DNA of 64,000 nt, taken from positions 1 to 64,000 of the forward strand of contig QANT01004401.1 in NCBI GenBank assembly GCA_003254885.1, in the 5' to 3' direction. This document shows, piece after piece, positions 22,728 to 35,158 of the stretch; position 1 is the first letter of the stretch, and every line of letters starts with the position of its first letter. The notes under the pieces were generated by a model. The model did no database searches. It saw only the letters and a program-made list of their open reading frames with translations, and was not told where the DNA came from. Origin of the DNA: Purshia tridentata. Its lineage: Eukaryota > Streptophyta > Magnoliopsida > Rosales > Rosaceae. A program made the position numbers and the translations under genes.

Positions 22728-24027
22728 TTCTGTGTTTCTTTTGGTTAGTTGCTCACTGCGATACTTGTTTTTGGATGTTGTACGTGGGCTCAGGGGCCTC
22801 AGGCCGCCACTCTCTTCTTCAGACTTCAGAATGCTCCGTTATTGTGGTCAACTCGTATAATATACACAATATTTTGCTCTTTCTGTTTCTTTTTTTGTTT
22901 TCTAACCAAAAAACAAAAAAAAAAAGCTAAAATCGTTCACCTTATATACACAATATTACCGAATACCAAATCCGTTTTATCAGTGAATCGATCTTAGGAT
23001 AATCTTTAAATGAGGTTGCAGAAGTTCTATATACATTCACTTTGATGTTGAAAGTTCGAGGTAAATTTTAAAATTGATTACAGAAGTCCGAATCGAATCA
23101 TAAAAAATAGGCTCTCAATCTTTTATATACATTCACGTCGATTTTAAATATCCGAGATAAAATTGAGGTAATATACATTCATAAAGTTAAGGTCATCGAT
23201 CTTCCATATACAATCATAATTATCTTAGAGGTTTGAGACGAATCAAAAAATTAGGTATTCGATCTTTTATATATTTTCACATTGATCTCCAAGGTTCAAG
23301 ACAAATAAAAAAAATGAGGCTGTTGACCTCTATATACGAATCATAAAAATGAGACCCTCAACTTTCCATGTGAAGTAGTAGCTGAGTTTTGAGTTTAATG
23401 AATAAGTATTGAGTTATCTATTTTAAGTTTCTCTTCTTACCGAGTTATCCAATCTACTCCTTATGTTTTCTATATTGATACTTGTTTGTATCCAAATCGA
23501 TTTGGAAATTTATAAATTCTTGTCAAAAGAGGAACTCACCTTCAAAAATTAAAGTTTGTGTCAACTTTCACTTGATCAGTCAAGTTTACCGGAAAATTTA
23601 AGCATTAACATTAATGAAAAATACACAATCGTAAAAGAATAAAAGTAGAAATCATTTGAAAATGTAGTAAAATAATTTTTTTGACATATGCTTCTGCATG
23701 CCACAAATATACAACAAGGAACTCAAAGGTCAGGCTTTAGAGTTTAGAAGTTTCTTTCACTTGAAAAATAAATATCATATCAAAATTCCTGCACTTTTAA
23801 CTCATCTACTTGACAGGTTGTTTTAGTTTACCACCAACATGGCAAGATTGTGATTTAAAAAATTGGAACAATGAGAACCTAATTGAATACATAATTTTGC
23901 CCTATGAAAACATGAAGAACCGAGTATGACTGCACATCAATACCACTCACAAAATCTGGGCAGCACATGTGCAGTTGTAATTGCAGGATAAAGGAGACTT
24001 GATCCATGACCCTCAACATTCTTCACA
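22728..24027. other. Intergenic between pBrp and the DUF1195 gene
   Basis: The pBrp upstream region, then a decayed tandem repeat (22990-23370, listed separately), then AT-rich DNA. No gene supported. Confidence 0.6.
22990..23370. repeat. Degenerate tandem repeat, about five units of 60-90 bp
   Basis: Each unit has the order AATGAGG/AATAGGC, then a GATCTT(T/C)-like word, then TATATACATTCAC or TATATATTTTCAC, then a GAGG/GAGA-type end (for example starting near 23008, 23103, 23185, 23253 and 23312). Unit length varies and identity is low, so the array is old. Confidence 0.55.
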
Positions 24028-26572
24028 TCATCGACCACTCCCCGTCGAGGTCACCATTTCCCTACCTTTCTCTGCATGCTTCAGAGTCTTACTAAATTCC
24101 CGGGCACTCTGATAGAAAGGATAGAACTTGTTCAAAATTACAACACATAAATAAACTCCCATAGTAAGTTCTGCAGATATCAGGAACCAAATAGCAAGAT
24201 TTTGTTTGAATAACCAGGGCACAAACAAGGAAATGATTTCTTAGTCATTATCAAGACGTCCATGCCTAAATAAGTAGGTTTCATAAACAGGCAAAATTTC
24301 TGAATTTATCCACATCTGCCACACAACTTCATATTCGAAAGATTGACATTAATTTATGCTAAAAGTAAACTATAAATATTGTGTATTTTTGTTAAAAAGG
24401 AGGCCAAAGTGGGAGAGGGAGGTTTGAACTCTGGCCTTGGACATAGGCCATAGAGGTAAATGTTCTCTATTACTGGAGCTATAAGCCCCCCAAAAACTAT
24501 GAATACTACATATAATATATTATTTTACGAGAAAATTTGTCATTGTGGTGATTGCGGGAATCACACAGGCATATGAAGACAATCCCAAACAAAATTTCAA
24601 ATATATATTTTATAATAGAAATCACAAATGCATCCATCCTAGGATAGACAATATGGTTGGAGGTAGATATCAACCAAAATCCAATGATATGGGAAGATAT
24701 ATGATGGTTATTATCCTTTAAATTATCTAGTATTTATACAATAGAACAACGTGTAGGGAACTATTAGAAAGCATCAATTTTACTTTCCAGTTCTAATTTG
24801 TCCTCTATGAGGCTAATTGACTAAACCAACGTTGTTCTGTTTAATGCCATAGTGATATCAAGGGGTTGAAAGATCACCATAAATTCTTTACAAGAATTTC
24901 CTGTGGGCTTTTGGCATAAACTCTTACCAAGAATCCCATGCACAAATATTACATAGTGCAAAAACAGAAACAGGCAAAACCAGAGCACCCAAAGAAGACC
25001 CAGCACAACAAAATACCCAACAAGAAAACTTTACTCAATAATCTTCTATATCAATCACATTTTTTCTGAAAGAATGTAAAATAATCAGATTGTGGAAAAT
25101 GGCATCACCTCATCCAAACGCATCACAACATGATTTCAACATGAAGTGGCTGAATCTCAACTTGCTACAATTAAGGAAACTAATGTACAGATGTAGATCC
25201 AACTAGGGATCTCAATCAAACCAGGTGAGCATGTTTTCAAGTGTTGTAATAAAGAGTAATTACAACCAGTAAAAACAGGACAATCTTTTAGGTGATAAGT
25301 TGCTAACAACGGGTAGACCTAAATATACTTCCTACTTTTTTTTTTTGGTTTGAAAAGAGAATGAAGCTACCTTCCATTCTTACTAAATAGACTTAAAACT
25401 TCATGTCCGTCACTAAGATATCCAAATATTAACATTAGGAGGCAAATGATGGAATAGATTGCCAGGAAAAGCACATTATATTAGAATATTATAGGGGCCA
25501 GAGTTCAAACTTTCCCCAAAATGAATTAAACAATCCAAGATCAATGAAAATAAAAGGCTAATAGTATTTGAAATATGAAAACAATCAACCTAAGGTAAAG
25601 CAGCATTCTTTCCTCACCCTAGTTATATAAAGACAGACAAAAACTGATTATGTGCCATAAACTTAATCATCCTAGACTCGTAGTTGAATTGATGCTAACA
25701 TCAAGCAATGGCGTTCATTGCATGAGCGCAGACCCAAACTTCAAAATAATGAAGGTTAAGGAATGCTGCAGAGTGCTGCTACATTTCTTGCAGAGTATTC
25801 ATTAACATGCTAATTAATGGACAATCTAACAACCCATTTCCTTAATGAACTTCCTAGTCGATATTCAAAATCCCAAGTTAAGTTAACCCATTTTCAATAA
25901 TTAAAGTAGCAATGTAGTAATGCATACAGCTAATGAGCAGTGTAATTAAACAAAAAAACACAAAATGTAATGAAATGGTACAAGATCAAAAAGAGAGAAT
26001 GAAATGGTGGGGTACTCACGGCAGATTGAACCGGGGGCGGATCAAGATCGACGGAGCGCACAGACATCTTAGCGATCTCGGCAATGGCGTCTTCTCGAAC
26101 ACCAGGGATATCACTGGTCAATTCCTCATAGGCAGCCTCAAATGCCTCTTGCCAGAACCTGGGTAATCTGATCCGACGGCTATTAGTGTACACATCCCAC
26201 ATGTGCTTCACGACCTTCTCCCTCTCCTCCATTTCCTGCACAACAACAAAGACCCACAAATCCCCAACAACCCATCAAATCAGAGATCCAACTCGACCAA
26301 CCCAGAAAAAAAAACCCAGAAAAGGGACTGACAAGGACGTCGAGATCGTCGTGAATGGGGGAGTCGAGGTCGTCGGAGAGTCGGTTGAGGTTGCCGGCGG
26401 ACCACCGAAGCGTGACGGTGCCAGTGAACATGGACCAAAACGCGAGCAGCAAAATCGCAGCCAATGCCCAGAACTTGTACCTGCCTTTCCCGAGTATTAG
26501 ACTCGAATCCGAACTCTCCTTCTTGGTGGTAATGGCCGTCGTCGTCGTCGGAAGGCCATCCTCATCCTTCAT
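24028..26572 (-). CDS. DUF1195 single-pass membrane protein
   Basis: Three exons, 26572-26333, 26235-26020 and 24108-24028; 178 aa. A polar N-terminus is followed by one hydrophobic span at about 33-55 (KFWALAAILLLAFWSMFTG) and then VTLRWSAGNLNRLSDDLD. The second exon encodes EEREKVVKHMWDVYTNSRR and LPRFWQEAFEAAYEELTSD, the conserved block of the family; the small last exon encodes SAREFSKTLKHAEKGREM. No enzymatic motif is visible and no function is known. In Arabidopsis the neighbour of pBrp (At4g36660, as I recall) is this family and is often labelled a putative polyol transporter, which the single span does not support; that label probably comes from the adjacent true transporter. The 1.9-kb second intron carries a SINE-like element. 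Confidence 0.87.
24405..24492 (-). repeat. tRNA-derived SINE-like element in the DUF1195 intron
   Basis: Minus strand: box A-like TATAGCTCCAGTAATAG (complement of 24467-24483), then box B-like GAGTTCAAACC (complement of 24421-24431). A related fragment with CAGAGTTCAAAC sits at about 25496-25512 in the other orientation. Ends are approximate. Confidence 0.45.
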
Positions 26573-26962
26573 TTCTGATATTAATCACAGAGATTTTATT
26601 GAGTTTAAGTTGAATTTAATTCGACACTATTTTTTATATATATTTTTTCTTCCAATTGTCCTATTTTGGATTTTTCCTGAAAATCCTGTGCTTGTTGTTT
26701 TTTTTGTGTAATCTGAGGTGGACTCTCTCAGATTTGGAAGGGATCGAAGTGAGCAATAAAGGAGAGTTTCCTTCTTTCCCTGTTGGATTTGGTGTTACAG
26801 AGATGAAGGGGTGGGGGTTTAAAAACATAGCGTGCGGGTCACCACATGGGATTAGATTCGATTACGTTGACCGTTAATTGGATTTGGTTAAGATCGGCTG
26901 TGGCGGGGAAATCCGGGCCGTTTGATCTAACGAGATCTCAACTCTCTCGAAATGAAAATCAG

Positions 26963-27135
26963 CAATGCTAGGGTCCCAAAAATGACAGATTGTTGCATGG
27001 TGCCGATACGGTCAAAATGTGTTGCAGTTAGTTTATGTGCTACAACTAGTTCGAGTCGGCATTGTGTCACCATCGTGTTGACAAACATATCATCGCTATT
27101 TGAAACACATTTTTTGAATCAGGACCCCTAACATT
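26963..27135. repeat. Possible short MITE with 15-bp inverted ends
   Basis: The left end reads AATGCTAGGGTCCC and the right end, reverse-complemented, AAATGTTAGGGGTCC. About 170 bp lie between, without coding capacity. The size and end similarity fit a small non-autonomous DNA transposon, but I could not fix target-site duplications. Confidence 0.4.
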
Positions 27136-27564
27136 TATGAATGAAATTACGAGGCTATGCTATAACCATGTAATTGTAAATGTAGCCAATGCCATAATTT
27201 GCCATTCAGTCATAACTTTTATAAATTGCTTCTCATCATGCTTGTGTCACTAGTACTCTTTCCTTTCCTCATTTTTCTTTCACATTTATTGTGACAATAA
27301 CAAAAGGAATCCAACTGTCCATCAAATAGACAAGCTAACCATTAACAATAAATGCTATAGAAAAAAAAATTAAAAATAAATGTGAATTGGTGTAATATAT
27401 AATTCAGACGTTAGTCCTGAAAGCAACGTCGGTCAATCATGTTGCTTTTATAAATTAATCGATACTTGTTTATTGTTTAAATTTAAAGTTTTAAATCTCA
27501 AAATGTTAAGCAATTTATATGAGTTATAATTTAAAATACAATTAAACTTTAAATATGAATTGGA

Positions 27565-27650
27565 ATTGATCTAGTTAGTCGAAGACAAAAGCTCTCTCTC
27601 TACATATTCAAATTCGAACCTTCCTCCTTTCTTGTAATAAAAAATATATA
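27565..27650 (+). repeat. tRNA-derived SINE-like element
   Basis: TAGTTAGTCGAAGACAAAAG (27572-27591, box A region) and AAATTCGAACC (27610-27620, box B region), followed by a T/C-rich stretch and CTTGTAATAAAA. Nearly the same sequence is found at 39704-39770, so the two are copies of one family. Confidence 0.6.
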
Positions 27651-28617
27651 AACTCTATAAATGATAATTTACAAAGTAAATAATTATGTTAAGAATATGA
27701 GAAAGACAAAAAAGAATTGAAGCATTGGAGTTTCTAGCAGTCAAATTCTACACGGCCAATGAAATGTTCTTATATACGTTATTATACATTAGATTATAAA
27801 ATTACTATTTAGAGTTTAGATTTTAAGTTTATAATAAACATTAGAAATGAAATTTGCTCACTTTATTATATATCCTAATATCCATCTCGGTACCTAAAGT
27901 AAGCAAACTTCATTTTCAATGATATAAACATACAATTCTATGGAACCTTTATTTTTTCCTCTCGAAAAATTGAAGTTACACATAAATTCTATTTATAGTA
28001 ATAGCCGCAATTGATAGAGCCAAAAAAAAAAAAAAACAAATTTAGGAGAGTGATAAAATTTGGAGATCATACACGATCGACATCAACCATCTGATATTGA
28101 CAATTGTTACATAAATTAATTTGCATCCTCAACCTCCAAATATGAAAAGACACCTACCATGGGCTCAATAATCCATGCCACTTCAACACTTCACCACACT
28201 TCATATAAATATGGTGCAAAGCCAGCAACTTGCTATGATCTACTCACAATGTAGACAAGCAAATATTGAATTAATCATGCAACTCAACAAAATGGTTGGT
28301 TTCAAAACACTAGCCTTTGCATGCATTTGTCACACTTATATTACTTCCATTCATTAGTATTTACACATTTTCTTTGGTGATATGAATAAAACTATTTGTA
28401 TATGTTTTATGTCACACGTGTAGTACGTATATATCTGATAGAGATGAGAGCCACCTATACAAGTGAGTCTCTTCTTTATTAAAAATACAATGTACAATGT
28501 GTGGTATCAAAATGCAATACATCTAACATTACTGTGTGGCTATATCCATTCTCAAAAATAGCATATGTATATATCTCTCTAGGATCATATATGTTATGCT
28601 TCCTCAATCAACTATCC

Positions 28618-30354
28618 TTACATCTTCTTGTTCATGTCAGCAGGAGGCAGAAAGCTCTCCATTGTCAAACCCCAAACATTGAAATCTACCTCTTCAATTT
28701 TCCACGTCTCCTCCATCTCCCTCTTGTGGTTGGCAGATTGCTCGCCGTATCTGAAAACCTTGACCCGCGTCTTGCCGCTATGGGCAATGTTTAATCCGTC
28801 GACATATTTGTAATCCTGTATCATAGACTCGGTGCTGGTCTCCCAGAAAACATCGTCGTCTCCTGTGTTGGTCATCCTCAGCAGCCTCGAGTCCTCGAAT
28901 TGTACGAGGAGCCCCGAACGCTGGCTGAAGTATCCCCACACTGTGTGGTGAATTATCTCATAGTTTGGACCACTTTGTGCCTCACGAAGTGCAGGACTTG
29001 TGTCCAGCTTGAGAATGAAACAGTCGTCGTCGTTTATGATCTTCTCACCAATACACATTGCATCTGCGAATAAAAGGGCCGTGGCCCTTGGGTCCAAACC
29101 CTGCAAATAATCAATGTCATAATTGGATATATATATATATATACATATAAGCCCAAACCATTAGAAAACTACCTTAAGAAAATGTGGAAGAATATATAGA
29201 AGTACCTGGAGAAAACGGCGCAAGGGTCTTGGAGGGCCTTGTGAGATGGGAGTTTGTTGGTTTGAGGAATGCCGCCATGAAAGCTTGCCATTGCTTCCGC
29301 AGATGAGCTTGCAGCCAGACACAACAAGCTCTAAGCACCACAAGTCTGGATTCTTTTGCCAAAGCACGAACCCACCGATCTCTGCATTGCTCTTTTTCAC
29401 CTCCAAGCTCATATCTCCTTGGTGAAACTCCGACGCACTAATCTTAACCTGTCCGGTCACACACATGCTGTTCACCGAGTTCAATGCTGCTTGCCCTCCC
29501 GTCGCCGCCGTGTATTGTTGCACGATGTATTTGGCTGTTGAAGCTTGCTGCAGATATTAATATTCGATCGATTATTAACACTTCATATTTTCAAATAAGA
29601 GAGACAAGCTAGGATTTCGATTCTCTGCGAGCTATTGTAAATTTTCAAAAATCATTAACCTAGCTAATATATTTATTTGTACCATATTAATTGGTAGAGT
29701 GTAATTCCAACAAATATGAAATTTTTGTGAGACCTATATGTGATTAGTAAATATAGTATAAGTAACATTAATCACCACAATATGAATTTATCCCGAAATC
29801 AGTGGAACTTCATGTAAAATGATGGAAAAGGTCAAATATGTATTGTTAGGTCTAGCTTGACCATTTTACTTGCGCATGATATGCCAAGAAAATTTGAGGC
29901 TACTATTTCTTCTCCAAATATTTGATCAACTAAAACCTAATCAATATTTTGTTTTTATTTTGTGACTTCTTTTTAAAATATCAACAAAACAAAAATGATT
30001 ATATAATATGTAAGAAAATATTAAGCATGCATGACAAGGACATATTGATGATTAATTAATTCTTACAATGGAAGAATCTCTAACTGGACGATGGACAGAA
30101 TGGCCCAACTGGACTTGAAGAGGGATAAGAGGAGAGCCTACAAGGTAAAGTAGAAAACGTAGCTCGTTTAATCGTCCGGCAATGACCGGCGCAGACCATT
30201 TATCGGAGGTTTGAGCCTTCATCCACGTCAACATGTTCTGAAATCGCAATTGCACATTGCTTCCCATACTTGTGAACATCTCTTCCGGTATGGGGACCTC
30301 GAGAACATTCTCGAGGCCATCTTCTCTATCAATATTCGGACAAAGCTTCCTCAT
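28618..30354 (-). CDS. DUF620 family protein
   Basis: Three exons, 30354-30067, 29547-29206 and 29100-28618; 370 aa. The start MRKLCPNIDREDGLENVLEV is the conserved family N-terminus. Further family blocks are KWSAPVIAGRLNELRFLLYL, HSVHRPVRDSS, STAKYIVQQYTAATGG, WRHSSNQQTP, PRPLRRFLQGLDPR, YFSQRSGLLVQFEDSRLLR and IEEVDFNVWGL. The length and both intron positions match what I recall for Arabidopsis members such as At1g75160 and At3g55720. There is no membrane span or signal peptide and the biochemical role is unknown. It sits between the DUF1195 gene and the transporter pair and is not part of the recalled Arabidopsis order there, so it is an insertion or a loss on one side. Confidence 0.92.
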
Positions 30355-32631
30355 TTGTGTGTGTATGTCTCATAGAAAAGATGAAGAGGGGAAAGAAAAG
30401 AGAAAAAGAGAGAGACTTAGAGTCAAGGGCTTAAATAAACACCATTAATTGATCGTCATATTATTTCTAGTTGAGGGAAAAGAGGGGCCTATGTGGAGAA
30501 AGTGGGGATGATGGATGATATTGAGAGGATGGCGTGGGTGTGAATTTGCCAAAGGTTCTCCTTGATTGTAGGTGTCTTGTGGGCTTGATTTATAGATCAA
30601 ATTGCATTTGTTAACTTTCTATTTTAGGGGCTAGCTATAGGTTGAGTTTATTACTTGATTCTTTATCCTTACATTTTCACAAGATTCAATCAAATTATTA
30701 CACGTGTTTTTTATACATTTCCAAAGCACTAAAACACTATTCACGTATCTACTCTCTAACACGACAACCATATATATATATATATATTATATGTATTAGT
30801 ATACCCAAATGATGACTATTAATTGCTAAATATTATATATATTAGTATACCCAAATGATGAATATAGCTAAATTATATATTAATTAACATCTACGTAAAT
30901 AAAACTTAAAAGTCACGCATACATACATAAATTATGCTAATATAATAGTCCTTTAAAAATTATATACTTATAAATGTAATGCACTATGTAATACCCAAGT
31001 TTAAAGAAAATTAGAATATATATATATCTACACAATATCGCTTCTTGAGTGCAATCCGACACCATATATTTTTAGAATCACGGGTACCCTTTCTGTTTCC
31101 ATCTCTTGCAAAGTTCTCCCCTTAATAAGTCTCTGGCATAATGAACCATAGCCAAATATAATGGATATGATAGGGGCAACCACAGCACAAGCACATTTGT
31201 TCAACTTTGTTGGGGTTTCACTTGCTCGAGACCATAGCAGGTTTATTATGCATGTCGATCTGTATGTGTAAGATTGTATCTGTGTAATGGTCGTCGGAAC
31301 ATATATATATATAATATATGTAGATCTTCAAATCAGTTGTGTACATTTTTTTTTTTTTATCCCACTTTACAACTTCTTAACCAATTCAGTGTTTCCCTAA
31401 TGGATCGGACATATATTCTATTGGGAGCTTAATTAGTACTTTGACTCTTCTGTTCTTTGGAATCGCATCCTGCAGTCCTTGTAGCAACTTGCTAAACACA
31501 TCCACTTTAACTGCTTAATTTGTTGCCAGCAACTGTGTTTCTAGCACCAATTTGAAACAAAATAAAGGTATGGTCCTTCTTATCCATTGGTTATTCTGGC
31601 CTCTTCGTTCTTTGTCTCTTTTTCCATACCAAAAGGTTGCATGTTTGAGACGTTCGAATCTATACTCAAATTAATTTAACCAAGTTCTTTTAATTAACTT
31701 TCAACTTAATAGAAATTAAAGGAATAGGATGATATATTCGTAAATATATATTATATTGGATCATATTTCATCATTTAATTCAGTTCAAGAAGTCGTACTT
31801 TTTTATTTTGTTATTGACAATGAATCTCCAAATGATCGATCTACACATATATCATATATGTAGTACCATTTCTAGAATCAGTGAATCACTAGCTAGTGCT
31901 AAAAAGCATTTTCACTTATTATCGCTTTTGTTTTGTACTCACTGGCCAAAAGGTAGTAACTTTCACCAGCTACGTACCGTTTCTTTATGCTAGCTTATCC
32001 ACTTTCCTCTTACTTCTTTTCTTTTTTTTCAAACATATATACTCTCTAGTTTCCTCTCACATATGCAAAGTAATGATTTAATTTGATAAACCGATCGATT
32101 TGTATAATGATTATGCATACTATGAAGAAATTATTGTGTATAATATTGACATGTGGATGTCAATAAGATACTAGAAATATTGTGCCATAAAATAACTTGG
32201 ATTACCATGTCAATTGAATATTGCTAAATGTATCAATATGGAGGTCAATTAACCTAATTATGCGATAGCCGCTAATTAACAAGGTCCTGTTTGTAAAAAA
32301 TTATTTAAATTTTAAACTTGGAACAAGCTCTTCTTTTTAGTTCTTCCCGATATACATGGCAAACATACTTAGCTCAACAAATCTTAATTAGTTAGAAATC
32401 AATGGAATCAAGGGTTTGAAGGAGAACTGTGCGCCGTTCAGTCTTGTAAACTAATTGGGACTATAATTAAAAACAAATAAACCAATCCATGTATTGGTCG
32501 GGAGTTGTAACAATGGGATATAACCACAGAAAACACAACTCGGTTGAAGAGCTATATTGTATATAGTCCGAAGACAATTACACAGACACAACTACAAGCC
32601 TACAACAAAACATTCTTACACACATAAAGAC
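30355..32631. other. Intergenic between DUF620 gene and transporter 1
   Basis: A TATTTAA-like motif on the minus strand at about 30431-30437 could be the DUF620 TATA box. A short tandem repeat lies at 30790-30865 (TATTAGTATACCCAAATGATGA twice). Many (TA)n runs. A remnant with GGCATAATGAACCATAGCCAAATATAATGG at about 31134-31164 resembles the minus strand of the transporter exon 1 region (about 36664-36690). Confidence 0.5.
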
Positions 32632-34236
32632 ATGCAGAATATACCTACTATAGTCTCAATGGAGATGGAGAAGAAGATGGAGAACACGGGAGGAAGTGAA
32701 ACCCCAAAAAAGTTGAACAAATGTGCATGTGCTTGTGTTGCCGTTGCATCTATCATAAACATGATTTTTGGCTACTGTACGTTACATACATACGTACATA
32801 CCTACATGCATATATCTTTCTCTCTGTTTATATATATTTTTGTCTAAATTTCAAATATTCATTAATTCTCCGTTTCTACGTCAGATATTGGTGTTATGAG
32901 TGGAGCCTTAATTTTCATAAAAGAAGATCTGAAAATCAGCGAAGCACAAGTGGCAGTACTCGGCGGAATACAAAACCTCTGCTCTCTACTGGGAGCCATG
33001 GCTGCCGGAAAAACCTCGGATTGCATTGGTCGTCGTTACACGATAATGTTGGCCTCCATCATTTTCATGTCAGGATCAATCCTAATGGGCTACAGCCCAA
33101 ACTACGCGGTCCTAATCACTGGCAAGTGCATTGCTGGCGTAGCTGTGGGTTTTGCCGCCAGCACCATACCTGTTTACTCGGCAGAGATTTCATCCTCTAC
33201 ATCCCGAGGCTCTCTCACCTCTCTACCAGGGCTTTGCTTAAACATTGGACTCTTAATTGGCTTTGTATCAAATTATTTCTTCGGAAAACTTGCTTTGGAA
33301 CTTGGCTGGAGACTGATGTTGGGGGTTGCAGCAGTCCCTTCACTTGCCTTGGCTATAGGAATACTCAAAATGCCCGAGTCCCCGAGATGGTTGGTAATGA
33401 AGGGTCGTTTAGAAGAAGCTAAGAAAGTCTTGTCATTAGTATCCAACACCAAGGAAGAAGCAGAATCTCGTTTCCATGATATTAAAATGGCGGCCGGAAT
33501 CAACGGGGACGGGAAGGATGGCAGCAGCAGCAAAGGGGTTTGGAAAGAACTAATTGTGAAGCCGAGTCCTGCAGTTCGTCGTATTTTAAGAGCCGCTATC
33601 GGATTACACTTTTTCATGATGAGCACGGGGATACAGGTGGTTGTGTTGTATGGTCCAAGAATCTTTAAGAAAGCTGGGGTGACTAGCAAAGACAAGCTCA
33701 TGCTCGCCAATGTTGGGATGGGGATAACAAAGATTTGTTTTGCATTGGTGGCCACATTTTTGCTTGACAAGGTTGGGAGGAGGAAACTCTTGTTGACAAG
33801 CATTGGGGGCATGTTTTTAGGTCTATCAGGGTTAGGGTTTTGCTTGACCATGGTAGAGCAGTCCACAGAGAAGCTGTATTGGCCACTCTGCTTTAGCTTT
33901 GTGGCAGTGTATGTGTATTTGGCTTCCTTCTCACTTGGGCTTGGGCCCTGCTCATGGGTTTATACCGCTGAGATTTTCCCTTTGAAGTTGAGGGCACAAG
34001 GAGCTAGTATTGCCGGGGCAGTGAACAATATTACTAGTGCTACAATTTCAATGAGTTTCATATCGATTTATGAGGCAATTACAATAGGAGGAACCTTCTT
34101 TATGTTTGCAGGCATATCTGTGGTTGCAAGTTTGTTTTTCTTTTGCTTCTTGCCAGAGACCAAGGGGAGAACTTTGGAAGAGATTGAAATGCTTTTCACC
34201 AGAAAGGTTGCTCCTGATTCTACAAATGGTGTGTAG
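32632..34236 (+). CDS. Polyol/monosaccharide transporter (PMT6-like), divergent copy
   Basis: Two exons, 32632-32776 and 32885-34236; 498 aa, an MFS sugar porter with 12 predicted spans. Family marks kept: IGRRYT, MPESPRWLVMKGR, FLLDKVGRRKLLL, FPLKLRAQGAS and LPETKGRTLEE. Odd positions: the codon split by the intron gives GYYIGVMSGA where the partner copy and the family have GYD.GVMSGA, so the TM1 aspartate that takes part in proton coupling is Tyr; the TM7 motif is HFFMMSTGIQ where PMT6 of Arabidopsis, as I recall, has HFFQHASGIE; and AGAVNNITSATIS replaces GVAVNRVMNATVS. The frame is intact with no stop, so the gene may be expressed but should not work as a standard H+ symporter. It converges with its paralogue at 35159-36803, 0.9 kb away. 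Confidence 0.9.
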
Positions 34237-35158
34237 CTAGAATATTATAACATGAGATTGTTGCATCAGTACTTATATTGTGTCCTCTGTTTCATTTTGA
34301 TGCAGTAACCAGAATGCTCTCTGTTTATTCATTACTTATTCTGAATAAGCTCTCTGTCTCAGTGCTTCTCTGTATGTCTTGATGATCTCTTCTGTCTAGC
34401 TCAATGCATCTAATTCTTTAATTTTGTTTTTTTTGTTTTTTTTCTTTCTATCTCAATGATCTCTTCATGAGGAATTCTGGATCATGTGTGCCAAAGCCAG
34501 AGGTCAGATAAATGAATCATGCTAGTTAGGGTGCCTTAGTTACGTCACTTCAACTTTTTATAATATTAGGTGTGAATCTGTGATTAATACCACTTGATTT
34601 TATACACATGAAATATTGTAGTAAACTTACTGTAAGAAAGAACGTACGATTTTGGTCAAAAAAAAGAAAGAAAGAACGTACGAAAAAATAAAACCACACG
34701 TGACACAACTAATACCAAAAGGCTGCATGTTTCGATTGTTTTATACCTAACAATAAAAGTCATATCGATTATGGACTATGGATCATTTGATAAAAAGTAA
34801 AAAATGGCGACTTAATCTTTAAATATATATATTAAAAGAAATAGATCGATGCTACTATGTCTTAATCATTAGAAGTATGGCAGACAAAGAAAAAATGGGA
34901 AATAAAGATGAACATCGATCTTAATATCTTATATATCTTTCAAATTATAATTCATGCACCTAATTTCTCTCATAAGTCATAAGTTCCACTCAATATGAAA
35001 AAAGAAACACAAGTCTATTACGAAGCATGATATAGATATAGTAAAACAACCTCATGATATTGGCATACAATTCTAATATAGGTTCCCCTGATTTTCCTAC
35101 CTATGTTCTTCTTCTTCTTCTTTTCTTGTGGTTGAACTAGATCTCCAAATTATATATT
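34237..35158. other. Shared 3' flank of the convergent transporter pair
   Basis: Both transporters end into this stretch. T-rich (34420-34450) and A-rich runs, and a tandem AAGAAAGAACGTACGA repeat at 34635-34682. No gene. Confidence 0.6.

Larger units (their letters stand above)
26573..28617. other. Intergenic between DUF1195 and DUF620 genes
   Basis: No gene supported. It contains a probable small MITE (about 26963-27135) and a SINE-like element (about 27565-27650); the rest is AT-rich. Confidence 0.6.

Noticed and set aside
33273-33866. Long antisense frame of 197 codons opposite transporter copy 1 (and one of 231 codons at 35442-36137 opposite copy 2)
   Set aside because: Both arise from the codon use of the hydrophobic sense protein; the residues mirror the sense exon and have no family similarity.
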